Source: a virus. From it: 64,000 bases of DNA. The stretch covers positions 1 through 64,000 of IMG/VR virus record IMGVR_UViG_3300024520_000066; one strand, given 5' to 3'. Numbering within the stretch: position 1 is the stretch's first letter; every line of letters starts with the position of its first letter. Shown one piece after another: positions 53,078-61,345 of this stretch. The notes beneath the pieces are model-generated. The model made no database searches. It was not told where the DNA came from and was given only the letters and a program-made list of their open reading frames with translations. The translations under genes were made by a program, and so were the position numbers.

Positions 53078-55855
53078 TTATCCTTGCGCGTTTGTTGATG
53101 CTGTAAAAGCAAATGGTACATTAACAACATTACCAGTACCTTGCTCAAAAACCACTTCTGTTATAATACAACTTATATCTGCTGATGTTTCTCCTTGACC
53201 AGAAGTAGAAATACTTTCAACATCTAAATAATATTTAAATTGGTCTGTACTGATATGCAATAATTCAACATTTACAGAAAAATTTTCTGTACCATTGATA
53301 CTTTTATTATAAACAACTGTGTTATTTTTATAAATAGTTAATACAGCTCTACTATTACCACCGTTTGCATGATTAACAACCACTATATTTATAGTATGTT
53401 TTAACCTTAAAATAAAATCTGTTGGAAGCAAAGGCGTAATTACTAAAGTATCTTCTATAGTTTCCGCTTGCCCATCTGCATCACTGTTAGTTATTAATGT
53501 GATGTTATTTTTAGAAAAACTATAATCTAAAACCCTAATAACTTCTACAACATCACTAGCTGTTAAACCACCATTATCTGTTACTGTTATTTGAAATTGC
53601 CAAATATTACCAGTCATGTTTGTAATATTAGTTGCTAATAACGTTGGACTCGATACCACCGCTGCACCTTGTATTACTTGCCAAATACGAGAAACAATAA
53701 AGCCATCTGGATCACTTTCTGTAGCTAATAAATTTGTGGTATTTGCATTATCTGAAATTGAAAAATCTGGTCCCGCATAAACTACAGGCGGTATATTATT
53801 TGCAATAGCTACATTATAAAAAGATTCACTATAAAAAGCTTTTGTAATACCTTGTGTTATATTCCACTCTAAATTTAATGGATACCAGATTCTAGAACCA
53901 TTAAATTTATAATCTATTAATTGACTAAATTTAAATAAGCCATTAAACTCACCTTCTATATTATAGTGCGCTTGTTTATGTAATGCTAAATAAATAGAAG
54001 CTAATACCTCGCCATAACGTTTTGCAGTAATAGGATATACAGCATCACCCCAATTTTGCCATGTTGTTCTATCTACGTTTGGATGATAGATGTTTTTTAC
54101 ATTAACACGTATTACATCATTATCATCTATAACAAAACCTAAAGCATTTGCATCATAACTAAATACAAATTGCTCACCATTAAAATAATTATAAACAACT
54201 TCAACATCTGTTAAGGCGATATAAGCACCAACACCATTTTGCTGCACTTCAACATTATTACTATTATCTTTTATAGTGATGATTTCCTCTAGGCTAACTT
54301 GTATTAAATTTTTACCTAAAGATTGAAATATATATATAGGGTTGATTATTTTTACATGATTAAGTGCATTAAGTTCATTAAGTTGCTCTAACCTTATAAC
54401 ATTTGTATAATTACCAACCGCATCTGTTAAATCTAAATCTATATCTTTTACTGAAGAAAAAGAACCCTCGTTTACAGCAGTAAACAACTCATCAATTTCA
54501 TCATTTATTTTTTTAAAGGTGATGTTTTTAAATAAAAAACCTGATGCTTTATTTAATAAATAATTGTATGCAGGTTGATAAAATTTAATATCTAAATACC
54601 CATTATTTTCTACAATAAATTCAATTTGAATTTCTGCGTTTCTAGTATTATCAAAATCGAATCTATAATCCGGACCTTTACTATTAGAAAATATAACCGT
54701 ATCATTAATTAAAACTTCATATTTTAATAAATTATACCAGGATCCGTTACTTGAAAAAGTTTCGTTATCTGCTGCTGTTATTGTTAAATCATAAAGCAAC
54801 TCTAAAGCAAAAGTAGCTTCAAATTTTGATCCAGCTAATACATAAGGCTTACGTTTTAAACTGATAAAATTTAAAGGATTTTCAGCAGCTAAACTTGTAA
54901 ATATTTTTACAGCATTATCAGAGGTGTTTACTTGCGCAAAATAGCCATTGTTTTCAATCCAATGTCTGCTTTTAAAATAAGCGTTTTCATTATTTACATC
55001 TACCCAACCATCACTAACTTCTTTATAAAGCTGGCTTTCCCAATAAAAAGAACTATTGGTTTGGGCCACTTCAACCTGTTTTAATGGTGCTGTTATACTA
55101 ATTAAAGGCGTTGCATAAGCAACAACACTGGTGTAATTTCTAGTTACCGCTATATCTTCTATAAAATTACCTAGATAATTATATTTACTTAATGTGTAAA
55201 CACTTAAAGCCCGCTTATTATAACCTACTACATAAAACTCACCATCTTCTTGATAAACTGTACACCCAATATTTTTTAAAACTAATTCTAAAATACCGTA
55301 AGCCGATTTCTTTTTCCCTGAAGATGATTTAAAAATAGAAGTGTCTAACCATTTAGTTTCCCAACTAGGTTCGGCTAAATTTACTAAAGCAGGTGTGAAA
55401 TAAAAATTAGTATTTAAACCTGTTAACTCTAAGCATTTTGCTATTATTTCTATAATAGTATGCTCATTAGTGTAAAAAGATTCTGGTAAAAAATACCCTT
55501 TTAAAGATGCTAAACCACAATTAGCTTCAAATTGAATAAAAAGCACACCATTTGTATATGGTTCTTTATATTGATCTGGTATAATAAAACCCTTCCATAA
55601 AATAATATTAGTATCTTCATCTACCAATTCTACTTTATATCTACGCTCATCATTAGTGTATAAGTGTACAAAATGCGCATCAGAACGAATAGGTGCTAAC
55701 ATTGAATAATTTAAAGCAGAACCTATGATGTTTTTATCCTTATCATCTCCACCAAAATACTTTAAAGAAATGGTGTTATTTTCTGCAGCTTCTAAAATAG
55801 TTACAGCGTTTAAATCTTGCGTGTCGTATATTTTAATTGCATAGTTTAGTTCCAT
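53078..55855 (-). CDS. Tail tip / distal tail protein with PKD-like domain
   Basis: 925 residues, directly after the tape measure gene (one-base overlap), the position of the tail tip protein in siphoviruses. The N-terminal region (ELNYAIKIYDTQDL, LIPDQYKEPYTNG-like strands) fits a distal-tail fold. Residues about 688-773 form a PKD-like domain (PPVVYAGPDFSI, then VTDNGGLTASD). It has no signal peptide, unlike the fibre genes downstream. The PKD domain probably binds sugar or extends the tip. Confidence 0.7.
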   Translation of the reverse strand: MELNYAIKIYDTQDLNAVTILEAAENNTISLKYFGGDDKDKNIIGSALNYSMLAPIRSDAHFVHLYTNDERRYKVELVDEDTNIILWKGFIIPDQYKEPYTNGVLFIQFEANCGLASLKGYFLPESFYTNEHTIIEIIAKCLELTGLNTNFYFTPALVNLAEPSWETKWLDTSIFKSSSGKKKSAYGILELVLKNIGCTVYQEDGEFYVVGYNKRALSVYTLSKYNYLGNFIEDIAVTRNYTSVVAYATPLISITAPLKQVEVAQTNSSFYWESQLYKEVSDGWVDVNNENAYFKSRHWIENNGYFAQVNTSDNAVKIFTSLAAENPLNFISLKRKPYVLAGSKFEATFALELLYDLTITAADNETFSSNGSWYNLLKYEVLINDTVIFSNSKGPDYRFDFDNTRNAEIQIEFIVENNGYLDIKFYQPAYNYLLNKASGFLFKNITFKKINDEIDELFTAVNEGSFSSVKDIDLDLTDAVGNYTNVIRLEQLNELNALNHVKIINPIYIFQSLGKNLIQVSLEEIITIKDNSNNVEVQQNGVGAYIALTDVEVVYNYFNGEQFVFSYDANALGFVIDDNDVIRVNVKNIYHPNVDRTTWQNWGDAVYPITAKRYGEVLASIYLALHKQAHYNIEGEFNGLFKFSQLIDYKFNGSRIWYPLNLEWNITQGITKAFYSESFYNVAIANNIPPVVYAGPDFSISDNANTTNLLATESDPDGFIVSRIWQVIQGAAVVSSPTLLATNITNMTGNIWQFQITVTDNGGLTASDVVEVIRVLDYSFSKNNITLITNSDADGQAETIEDTLVITPLLPTDFILRLKHTINIVVVNHANGGNSRAVLTIYKNNTVVYNKSINGTENFSVNVELLHISTDQFKYYLDVESISTSGQGETSADISCIITEVVFEQGTGNVVNVPFAFTASTNAQG

Positions 55856-57906
55856 TACGATTGCCTTAATTGTTCTTTTAAACTACGCTCATAACTTATT
55901 ACAATATCGCTACCACGTAAAACTGTTTGAGGGATAAATACCTGTGGCTGCGAACTACCCTCACCCATTAAACCATATAACTTTTTTTGTTGCGCCTGGT
56001 TTAAAACCAACTCGCCAGAATTTACACGCGCTAATATTTTATCTCCAAAAAAAGAAGAACCACCAACTACACCACCATCTGCAAAAGCAGGTAAATTACC
56101 ACCACCTCCAAAATTAGATGCTAAACCTTTTAACAAACTACCTACCACTACCAAACCAACACCAGCCGCTATAGCAGCCAAAGGATTTGTAAAAGATAGT
56201 TTTACAGCCTTCATTGTAATACCTATTTTTATAGCTGCTTTTCCTAACTGTGTAGCTAAATCTCCTAGGGTAGATAAAAGCAAACCACCTACCGCACCAA
56301 AACCAATATTACCCTGCGCTATACCAGCTATAACATTAGCAAAACCATCAATAAAACTATTACCAATGTTTTGTAATATACCTGAAGAAGCATCTTGAAA
56401 ATCTAACAACCTAGATTGAAATGCGATTAAATTTGCATCTATTATTTCATTCTCAACGGGCAAAGATTCTGAAATACCAGCTAAAGGTGATGTTGTTAAA
56501 ACTGTACCACCTTGCGCTAAACCCGTTGTGTTTAAAGCAGATACTTGTTTACGACCTGTTAACCCTTGTTTTTTAGCTTTTTCAATTGCGTTGGTTATTG
56601 CTGAAGCATCTACATTTTCTTCTAAAAAAGCTATTTTTTTTCGTTGTGTAACATTATCAATAGCATCGTTAAAATTTTTATCAATACCATTAGTTAAATT
56701 TTTCCAGTCGTTACTAATATTATCTGTAAAAGTTGAAAAATTACTAAAACCCTCTGAACTTGCTTTTTTAATGATAGCTGGCAACTCTGAAATATTACCA
56801 GTAAGCACTGCTTTAAAAACACTTCCTATAGTTTTAAAACCAGTTACAAAATTATCTACAAAACCTTGAATGATGCTTTTAAGGGCTTCAAAAGCAAATT
56901 TACCTATCTCAAAAAGGTTTTTAAATTGCTGCACAACCAACTCAACTGCAGTTCTAAAAAGAGTGCTTTCATTATATAAATCAATAAAATAGTTTGCTAT
57001 ATTTATTAAGGTTTGTTTTATAGGTGCCCAATTTTTATAAATTACAACACCAACCGCTGTTAAACCGGCTACTATTAACCCTATTGGCCCCGTAAGTAAT
57101 GCTAAACCTGTACCAATTGCCGGTAATATAGTTCCTGCCAATGCTAATAATGGACCAATAGCAGCGGCAACACCACCGAGTATTACGATCCATTTTTTGG
57201 TTTCTGGAGATAGCGATTGAAATCTTTGCAAAATACCATTTAAGCTTTCAAATAAAGGGGTTATATATGGAATAATAATATCTCCAATAGATGCAAAAGC
57301 TTGTTGAATATTATCGCGCAAGGTACTCATCCTACCACTAAAAGTATTTGCTTGTCGCTCTATGCTTCCTGCAAAATTAGTATTACCTATGTTTTGTAAG
57401 TATTGCGAAATTTCTTCCGAATTTTTTTTAACAGTAGTTGTTACTCCTTGAAACGTAAAAGAAACATTATCGCCTTGCGATTTTGCTTTAATACCAAACT
57501 CTTTTAAACGCTCGAACTCACCTACTGCAGCATCAGCTACAGCTTCAATCATTTGGTCTAAACTTTTACCTAATGCGCTTGCTGTATTACCATAACTTGT
57601 TAGTGATGCTATTGATGGATCTAAACCTAAGTTTTTTAATTTTATAAAAGCACTTGCAACTTCTTCCATTTGAAATGGGGTTGTAGCTGCAAATTCTTTT
57701 ATTTGAGCAAAAGCAGAAGATGAAGATGCCGAATTACCTTGAAAAACCGTATCTAAAGAAGTTTTAAGAGTTTCCATATCAGCAGCAGCACTTATAGCTT
57801 GCGCACCTATACCCAATAAAGGCAATGTTACACCAATACTTAAACCTGCACCAATTTTTTGCATACCAGCACCTACTTTAGTTAACTGCCTATTAGCGTT
57901 ATCCAT
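55855..57906 (-). CDS. Tail tape measure protein
   Basis: 683 residues from the ATG at 57906. Start region GAGMQKIGAGLSIGVTLPLLG and long helical segments, a hydrophobic stretch at about 230-275 (LAGTILPAIGTGLALLTGPIG), and the C-terminal DGGVVGG and ARVNSGELVLNQAQ motifs are typical of tape measure proteins. By the usual ~1.5 Å per residue rule the tail would be near 100 nm. About 20 coding-like codons continue upstream in frame (LSQINILFKADLKSF) without an ATG, so the true start is uncertain. Confidence 0.85.
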   Translation of the reverse strand: MDNANRQLTKVGAGMQKIGAGLSIGVTLPLLGIGAQAISAAADMETLKTSLDTVFQGNSASSSSAFAQIKEFAATTPFQMEEVASAFIKLKNLGLDPSIASLTSYGNTASALGKSLDQMIEAVADAAVGEFERLKEFGIKAKSQGDNVSFTFQGVTTTVKKNSEEISQYLQNIGNTNFAGSIERQANTFSGRMSTLRDNIQQAFASIGDIIIPYITPLFESLNGILQRFQSLSPETKKWIVILGGVAAAIGPLLALAGTILPAIGTGLALLTGPIGLIVAGLTAVGVVIYKNWAPIKQTLINIANYFIDLYNESTLFRTAVELVVQQFKNLFEIGKFAFEALKSIIQGFVDNFVTGFKTIGSVFKAVLTGNISELPAIIKKASSEGFSNFSTFTDNISNDWKNLTNGIDKNFNDAIDNVTQRKKIAFLEENVDASAITNAIEKAKKQGLTGRKQVSALNTTGLAQGGTVLTTSPLAGISESLPVENEIIDANLIAFQSRLLDFQDASSGILQNIGNSFIDGFANVIAGIAQGNIGFGAVGGLLLSTLGDLATQLGKAAIKIGITMKAVKLSFTNPLAAIAAGVGLVVVGSLLKGLASNFGGGGNLPAFADGGVVGGSSFFGDKILARVNSGELVLNQAQQKKLYGLMGEGSSQPQVFIPQTVLRGSDIVISYERSLKEQLRQS

Positions 57907-58009
57907 TTGGGTGCTAAAGCTTTTTAAATCGGCTTTAAATAGAATATTTATTTGACTTAAACTTGCCCTTCAGTTTTGGTTTTAGGATTAATACTTTATC
58001 TTTACTTTT

Positions 58010-58102
58010 ATGATTGAATGGTATTACATTCCTGCTTTTATTATTATTGGTTTTTTAGGATTTGTTTTTAACGACTACATCCGTAAGAACCGTTTTAAGT
58101 AG
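58010..58102 (+). CDS. Possible 30-aa membrane micro-protein, opposite strand
   Basis: On the plus strand, against all surrounding genes, ATG to TAG gives MIEWYYIPAF… then a hydrophobic stretch (IIIGFLGFVF) and a basic tail (DYIRKNRFK). This is a textbook single-pass small membrane protein. Its stop overlaps the 3' end of the tRNA. It may be real or chance; no clear promoter was found. Confidence 0.4.
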   Translation: MIEWYYIPAFIIIGFLGFVFNDYIRKNRFK

Positions 58103-58174
58103 CGTTGGTAGGATTCGAACCTACGACCTCGAGAAAAGGATTCTCGCGAGCTAACCAAACTGCTCTACAACGCG
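58100..58174 (-). tRNA. tRNA-Arg (anticodon CCT)
   Basis: Folds as a complete cloverleaf: D stem GAGC/GCTC with G18 G19, anticodon stem CGAGA/TCTCG with loop ATCCTTT (anticodon CCT, reads AGG), variable loop AGGTC, T arm GTAGG-TTCGAAT-CCTAC, acceptor GCGTTG/CAACGC. T8, A14, A21, T33, C56 and A58 are present. Odd features are a C1-T72 mismatch, T at position 37, and no encoded CCA. Positions 8-10 (TAG) are also the stop codon of the chaperone extension. Confidence 0.8.
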
Positions 58175-58512
58175 ATTTTATTTTTTTTATCTAAGGCATC
58201 AAATTCGGCTTTAAGTTGCTCTTGTGTTTTTTTAGGTTGTTTTAAATCTTTTTTCTCCCAATCAAAAGGATACCATTTTTCTACGGTTAAATTTTTATCT
58301 TTAGATTCAAAATTAAAAGCTGATGTAAAAGCTATTAATCTTATTTGTGTCCATTTTTCTCGTTTTTTGGTTTCATAACCTCTGGTTATATTATCTAATT
58401 GCCGCCAATCTAAAGAATCAAAAGTTTTAATAGTTAACCCAATTTCTCCACAAACAAAGGCTTCTAAATCATCGAACGTTAGCGAAGTATTATTTACTCC
58501 GCTTGGTTCGAC
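58165..58512 (-). CDS. Frameshifted extension of the tail assembly chaperone (GpGT-like)
   Basis: An open frame of 115 codons without its own ATG, in the -1 frame relative to the upstream chaperone. It begins at the GGGAAAG heptamer and ends TAG at 58167-58165. It reads VEPSGVNN… through helical, charged residues (DWRQLDNITRG, KREKWTQIRL) to NKIAL. The length from the slip site (348 bases) is an exact multiple of three, and size and position match the T part of lambda G-T. It should be made only as a fusion with the 120-aa protein. Confidence 0.85.
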   Translation of the reverse strand, partial: VEPSGVNNTSLTFDDLEAFVCGEIGLTIKTFDSLDWRQLDNITRGYETKKREKWTQIRLIAFTSAFNFESKDKNLTVEKWYPFDWEKKDLKQPKKTQEQLKAEFDALDKKNKIAL

Positions 58513-58856
58513 TTTCCCACAGCTTGGGTATCTTCTTCTGTATTTGGTTGTGCGCCTTTAAAAACATCAAACATAGGTTGCAATATAGATTCGCCATTTA
58601 TGTTTAAATGATCTACAATATCATCCGGATCTATGTTAATAGATTTTTTACTTGCTGCACGAATGGCACTTAAAATAAATACACCAATAACTTCTTGACT
58701 TTCTAAAGTGCCAGCATCTATAACCGCAATCTTTTTTTGAAAGTCTGCTATAAGTTTGAGTTTATAATGATTCATAAACTCCCTCTGAAACTTAATTCCA
58801 AATCTAAATGGATATTCTTTATTAAATAAAATAATACTTTTTGCTGTGGTACTCAT
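58494..58856 (-). CDS. Tail assembly chaperone (GpG-like)
   Basis: 120 residues, helical and acidic, directly after the tail tube gene and before the tape measure region, the standard place of the tail chaperone. Near its end, GTG GGA AAG TCG contains the heptamer GGGAAAG in the right phase (G GGA AAG), identical to the lambda G/GT slippery site. It binds the tape measure protein during tail assembly in lambda-like phages. Confidence 0.85.
   Translation of the reverse strand: MSTTAKSIILFNKEYPFRFGIKFQREFMNHYKLKLIADFQKKIAVIDAGTLESQEVIGVFILSAIRAASKKSINIDPDDIVDHLNINGESILQPMFDVFKGAQPNTEEDTQAVGKSNQAE
58512..58518 (-). promoter_or_regulatory. Slippery heptamer for -1 ribosomal frameshift
   Basis: GGGAAAG (minus strand) positioned as X XXY YYZ in the chaperone frame. 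Slippage of one base leads into the 115-codon extension. The normal chaperone terminates five codons further on (TAA, 58496-58494). Confidence 0.85.
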
Positions 58857-58873
58857 TTTTTTATTCTTTTATA

Positions 58874-59278
58874 TTAAGCTACTCTAGCTACTGTTAAATC
58901 TCCATTACCCTTAAAGCTAAAACTACAAGTTACGTACTCATCGTTTGTTGCATTGGTATTAAATGATTCGATATAAGCATTACCACTGTAAACAACATCA
59001 CCAGAAACACCTGTAGTTAGAGTAACTGCCACTTCTGTTTTGTTTATCGCCAGGGTTGATAATGTAAATAAATCTTCTTGGGTAGTACCATCGTTATCAT
59101 ATAATGCTTCTACTGGAATATTCCAAGATGAAGAACCAGGTGATACTAATTTACCAGAAGTATCTTTTGATGCTACTTCTTTAAAGTCTGTTTGGAATGA
59201 TAAATCTGCAGATACTTCGTGAAATATCTCTTTACCACCCACTGTAATACGCATATTTACGCCTTCTTTTAATGCCAT
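58874..59278 (-). CDS. Major tail tube protein
   Basis: 134 residues, beta-rich, with the order characteristic of TP901-1/lambda-type tail tube proteins: N-terminal MRITVGGKEIFHE strand, then S-F-Q-T-D-F and a central NIPVEALYD, ending SCSFSFKGNGDL-like strands. Immediately upstream of the chaperone. Multimerises to form the tail tube. Confidence 0.8.
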   Translation of the reverse strand: MALKEGVNMRITVGGKEIFHEVSADLSFQTDFKEVASKDTSGKLVSPGSSSWNIPVEALYDNDGTTQEDLFTLSTLAINKTEVAVTLTTGVSGDVVYSGNAYIESFNTNATNDEYVTCSFSFKGNGDLTVARVA

Positions 59279-59284
59279 GATTTC

Positions 59285-59650
59285 TTATTTTTTTATGTTA
59301 AATGTTTGTTCTATGTAAAATTCGTCTTGATCGTTAAATACAGGCTTCCCACCTTGTATTAAATAAATATTATTACTTGCCTTAATAGCATCTGTTACTT
59401 TATCTGCTATTGCTATCGCTTTATTATAAGTTGAAGCAAAAGCGTTTATTACTACTGTAAACTCATAAATACCATCTTTACTAGGTTTTGTTTCATAACT
59501 TGTATAATAATTTATAAAAGAATCTCCTTCATTTGGTGTTGCAATTAATGGGTAAATACTATCTGGTCCATGAGATAACAATGTAGTAAGAGGTGTGTGT
59601 AATGCTAAATCTGCATAAACCAATTCTGATATTTGTAACCACTTACTCAT
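59285..59650 (-). CDS. Tail completion protein, DUF3168-like
   Basis: 121 residues with the pattern of DUF3168: LVYADLALHTPLTTLL, then IYPLIATPNEGDSFINYY, then VVINAFASTYNKAIAIADKV. Such proteins (similar to SPP1 gp17) cap the tail end that joins the head. It overlaps the HK97 gp10-like gene by 4 bases. Confidence 0.8.
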   Translation of the reverse strand: MSKWLQISELVYADLALHTPLTTLLSHGPDSIYPLIATPNEGDSFINYYTSYETKPSKDGIYEFTVVINAFASTYNKAIAIADKVTDAIKASNNIYLIQGGKPVFNDQDEFYIEQTFNIKK

Positions 59651-60108
59651 TTGCTTAATCTGTTTATTTGTTTTTGCACGTATGCTGATACTTTAGCTTC
59701 TGCATCGGCTGTTACTTTTCCTTTTGTTTGTTTGTAAGCTCTATTCATAAAAGGATTTGGTTTTTGATTTATGGTTCCACCCTCTACAAAAGCACCATAC
59801 CAACCATCATGTTTCCCTTTTACCCTAGGTCCTACAACTAACACTGCATCAACTTTATTACGTTTAGCTACTATTTTGCCAATTGATTTTTTTAAGTTTC
59901 CCGGCTGTATTAATTTCCTGGTACGTTTACCACTTTGTAAATGTGGTTTTTTACTTACCGGAACTGTACCTCTTGCTGCTTTAACCGTTGGTTCTGCTAC
60001 TACACGTAATACCTTTAAAAGTTCTGAACGTTTTACCTTATCTGGTAACTGCTTTATTTTTGCTCGTAATAGATTAAAACCTTGTATTTCTATTAAGTCT
60101 TTTGCCAT
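59647..60108 (-). CDS. HK97 gp10-like head-tail joining protein
   Basis: 153 residues, basic. Residues IQGFNLLRAKIKQLPDKV and RVVAEPTVKAARGTVP match the helical opening of HK97 gp10-type proteins; GPRVKGKHDGWYGAFVEGGT (about 93-112) is the conserved core and KPNPFMNRAY follows. Overlaps the neighbour by one base. Part of the neck assembly. Confidence 0.8.
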   Translation of the reverse strand: MAKDLIEIQGFNLLRAKIKQLPDKVKRSELLKVLRVVAEPTVKAARGTVPVSKKPHLQSGKRTRKLIQPGNLKKSIGKIVAKRNKVDAVLVVGPRVKGKHDGWYGAFVEGGTINQKPNPFMNRAYKQTKGKVTADAEAKVSAYVQKQINRLSK

Positions 60109-60446
60109 TACTCGCGTTTACTACATTTTAATTGGATGTATTCTTTATGTCCTACATACCCTACACTATAAATATTATAAGTTTCACCTAAATGATTTAT
60201 ATATAAATCCTGTATTTGTTTTAACACCAAAGCCGGATTATACTTTATAGTGTATCGCCTAACATTTAAGGCTAAAATTTTACCATCTTCTTCTTCATTA
60301 CCACTTACATCTTCAACTTTTGCCCATACTTCATTAAACAGTATTTCTTGATATGTTTTTTCACCGGTACTACTATTAGTGCGTTGGCGTTCTATAATCC
60401 GAATACGTTGGTTTAACTGCCCTGTATAAACTTTTATATTTGCCAT
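60108..60446 (-). CDS. Head closure / head-tail adaptor protein
   Basis: 112 residues fitting the phage head-tail joining family (SPP1 gp16-like): GQLNQRIRIIERQRT at the N terminus, then VWAKVEDVSG and RYTIKYNP. The short beta-barrel closes the head after packaging. Overlaps its neighbour by one base. Confidence 0.8.
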   Translation of the reverse strand: MANIKVYTGQLNQRIRIIERQRTNSSTGEKTYQEILFNEVWAKVEDVSGNEEEDGKILALNVRRYTIKYNPALVLKQIQDLYINHLGETYNIYSVGYVGHKEYIQLKCSKRE

Positions 60447-60468
60447 TTAACAAATTACGGTTTTGTTT

Positions 60469-61095
60469 TTAAATTGTTTTACGATAATATTTATAAGGCT
60501 CTAACTTTATTTTAGCTGCAGTTAAATAACCTTTACTTTCCATATTATTACGTATGTTATAGTTTTCGTGCATTAAAAGTTTAATACCTTGCAATAAACC
60601 TTTTGGCACTTTATTTTCTGGATAACCTACAGTAACCTCAAAAGCTACCGCATCTGTTTTGGTTTCAATTAATTCTGGTAAATCTGAAATATCTTCTATG
60701 TTTTTATAATGAATTACAGTTGCATATTTATCTACTGGTAACAATTCTAAAAAGTCTGATAAATCAGTTATTTCTTCTACTTCATTAGTTGCAGCTACAT
60801 CTTGTAAAATAATAGTTTCTGAAGCGGTTTTATAAGTTAGTTTTGAAACTTCTGTTATAATTTGCTCTCTAAATTCAAAATCTTGATCTAACCATTTATT
60901 ACTTTTTACTATGTATTTTCGCTGGCGTATATTTGTGCTGGTATAACTTTCTGCTTCATCAATAGCTGCTTCAATACAATCTAAAATTATATCATCATCA
61001 AAAGTGCCTAAATCTTCCATTTTAAGCTGCTTTTTTGCTGCTTCTAACGATAATATTTCTGGGGATGTATGTGCTACTGGAATATAAAAGTCCAT
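60469..61095 (-). CDS. Head-tail connector, gp6-like
   Basis: 208 residues. SLEAAKKQLKMEDLGTFDDD and the helix IEAAIDEAESYTSTNIR (residues about 45-60) are characteristic of HK97 gp6-type connector proteins that form a ring under the portal. Its C-terminal region ending in RKTI is basic. It follows the small 55-aa gene. Confidence 0.8.
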   Translation of the reverse strand: MDFYIPVAHTSPEILSLEAAKKQLKMEDLGTFDDDIILDCIEAAIDEAESYTSTNIRQRKYIVKSNKWLDQDFEFREQIITEVSKLTYKTASETIILQDVAATNEVEEITDLSDFLELLPVDKYATVIHYKNIEDISDLPELIETKTDAVAFEVTVGYPENKVPKGLLQGIKLLMHENYNIRNNMESKGYLTAAKIKLEPYKYYRKTI

Positions 61096-61099
61096 GTTT

Positions 61100-61267
61100 C
61101 TATTTTACAAATTCTGCATAATGCGATTCTACTAACTCTTTAGCTATAAGCTCATCAAATTCTGCTTCATCACCTATACTATATCCTAAGTTAAAACTAC
61201 CTGTTGGTGATAACAGAAATTTAATTTTAAGTGTTTTAGGTGTTTTTACAGTTTGTTTTTTTGCCAT
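61100..61267 (-). CDS. Small head-region protein, 55 aa
   Basis: ATG at 61267, TAG at 61100: 55 residues, MAKKQTVKTP… FNLGYSIGDEAEF… ELVESHYAEFVK. The GY-x-x-GD-x-A-x-F and ELVE-x-x-YA pattern resembles small proteins frequently encoded between the major capsid and gp6 genes in siphoviruses. Basic start, acidic end. Function unknown. Confidence 0.7.
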   Translation of the reverse strand: MAKKQTVKTPKTLKIKFLLSPTGSFNLGYSIGDEAEFDELIAKELVESHYAEFVK

Positions 61268-61280
61268 CGTTTTTGTTTTA

Positions 61281-61320
61281 AAAAAAAAGGGGGTTTGGCT
61301 TTCAACTCAAAACCCCTTTT
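61281..61320 (-). terminator. Rho-independent terminator after the HK97 capsid gene
   Basis: On the minus strand AAAAGGGGTTTT, loop, then AAACCCCCTTTTTTTT: a G/C-rich stem extended by A-T pairs and a long U run. It lies 26 bases after the capsid stop and should give partial termination before the connector genes. Confidence 0.85.
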
Positions 61321-61345
61321 TACAATTAACCAACCAAACTAATTA

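Noticed and set aside
56528-56869. 113-codon plus-strand frame inside the tape measure gene
   Set aside because: Antisense to a well-supported helical protein; no start signal or partner.
58100-58174. tRNA gene as a phage attachment site
   Set aside because: It lies inside the tail operon with no integrase gene and no duplicated tRNA end visible in the window.
59771-60250. 159-codon plus-strand frame over the gp10-like and head closure genes
   Set aside because: It crosses two well-supported genes on the other strand and the translation has no family resemblance.
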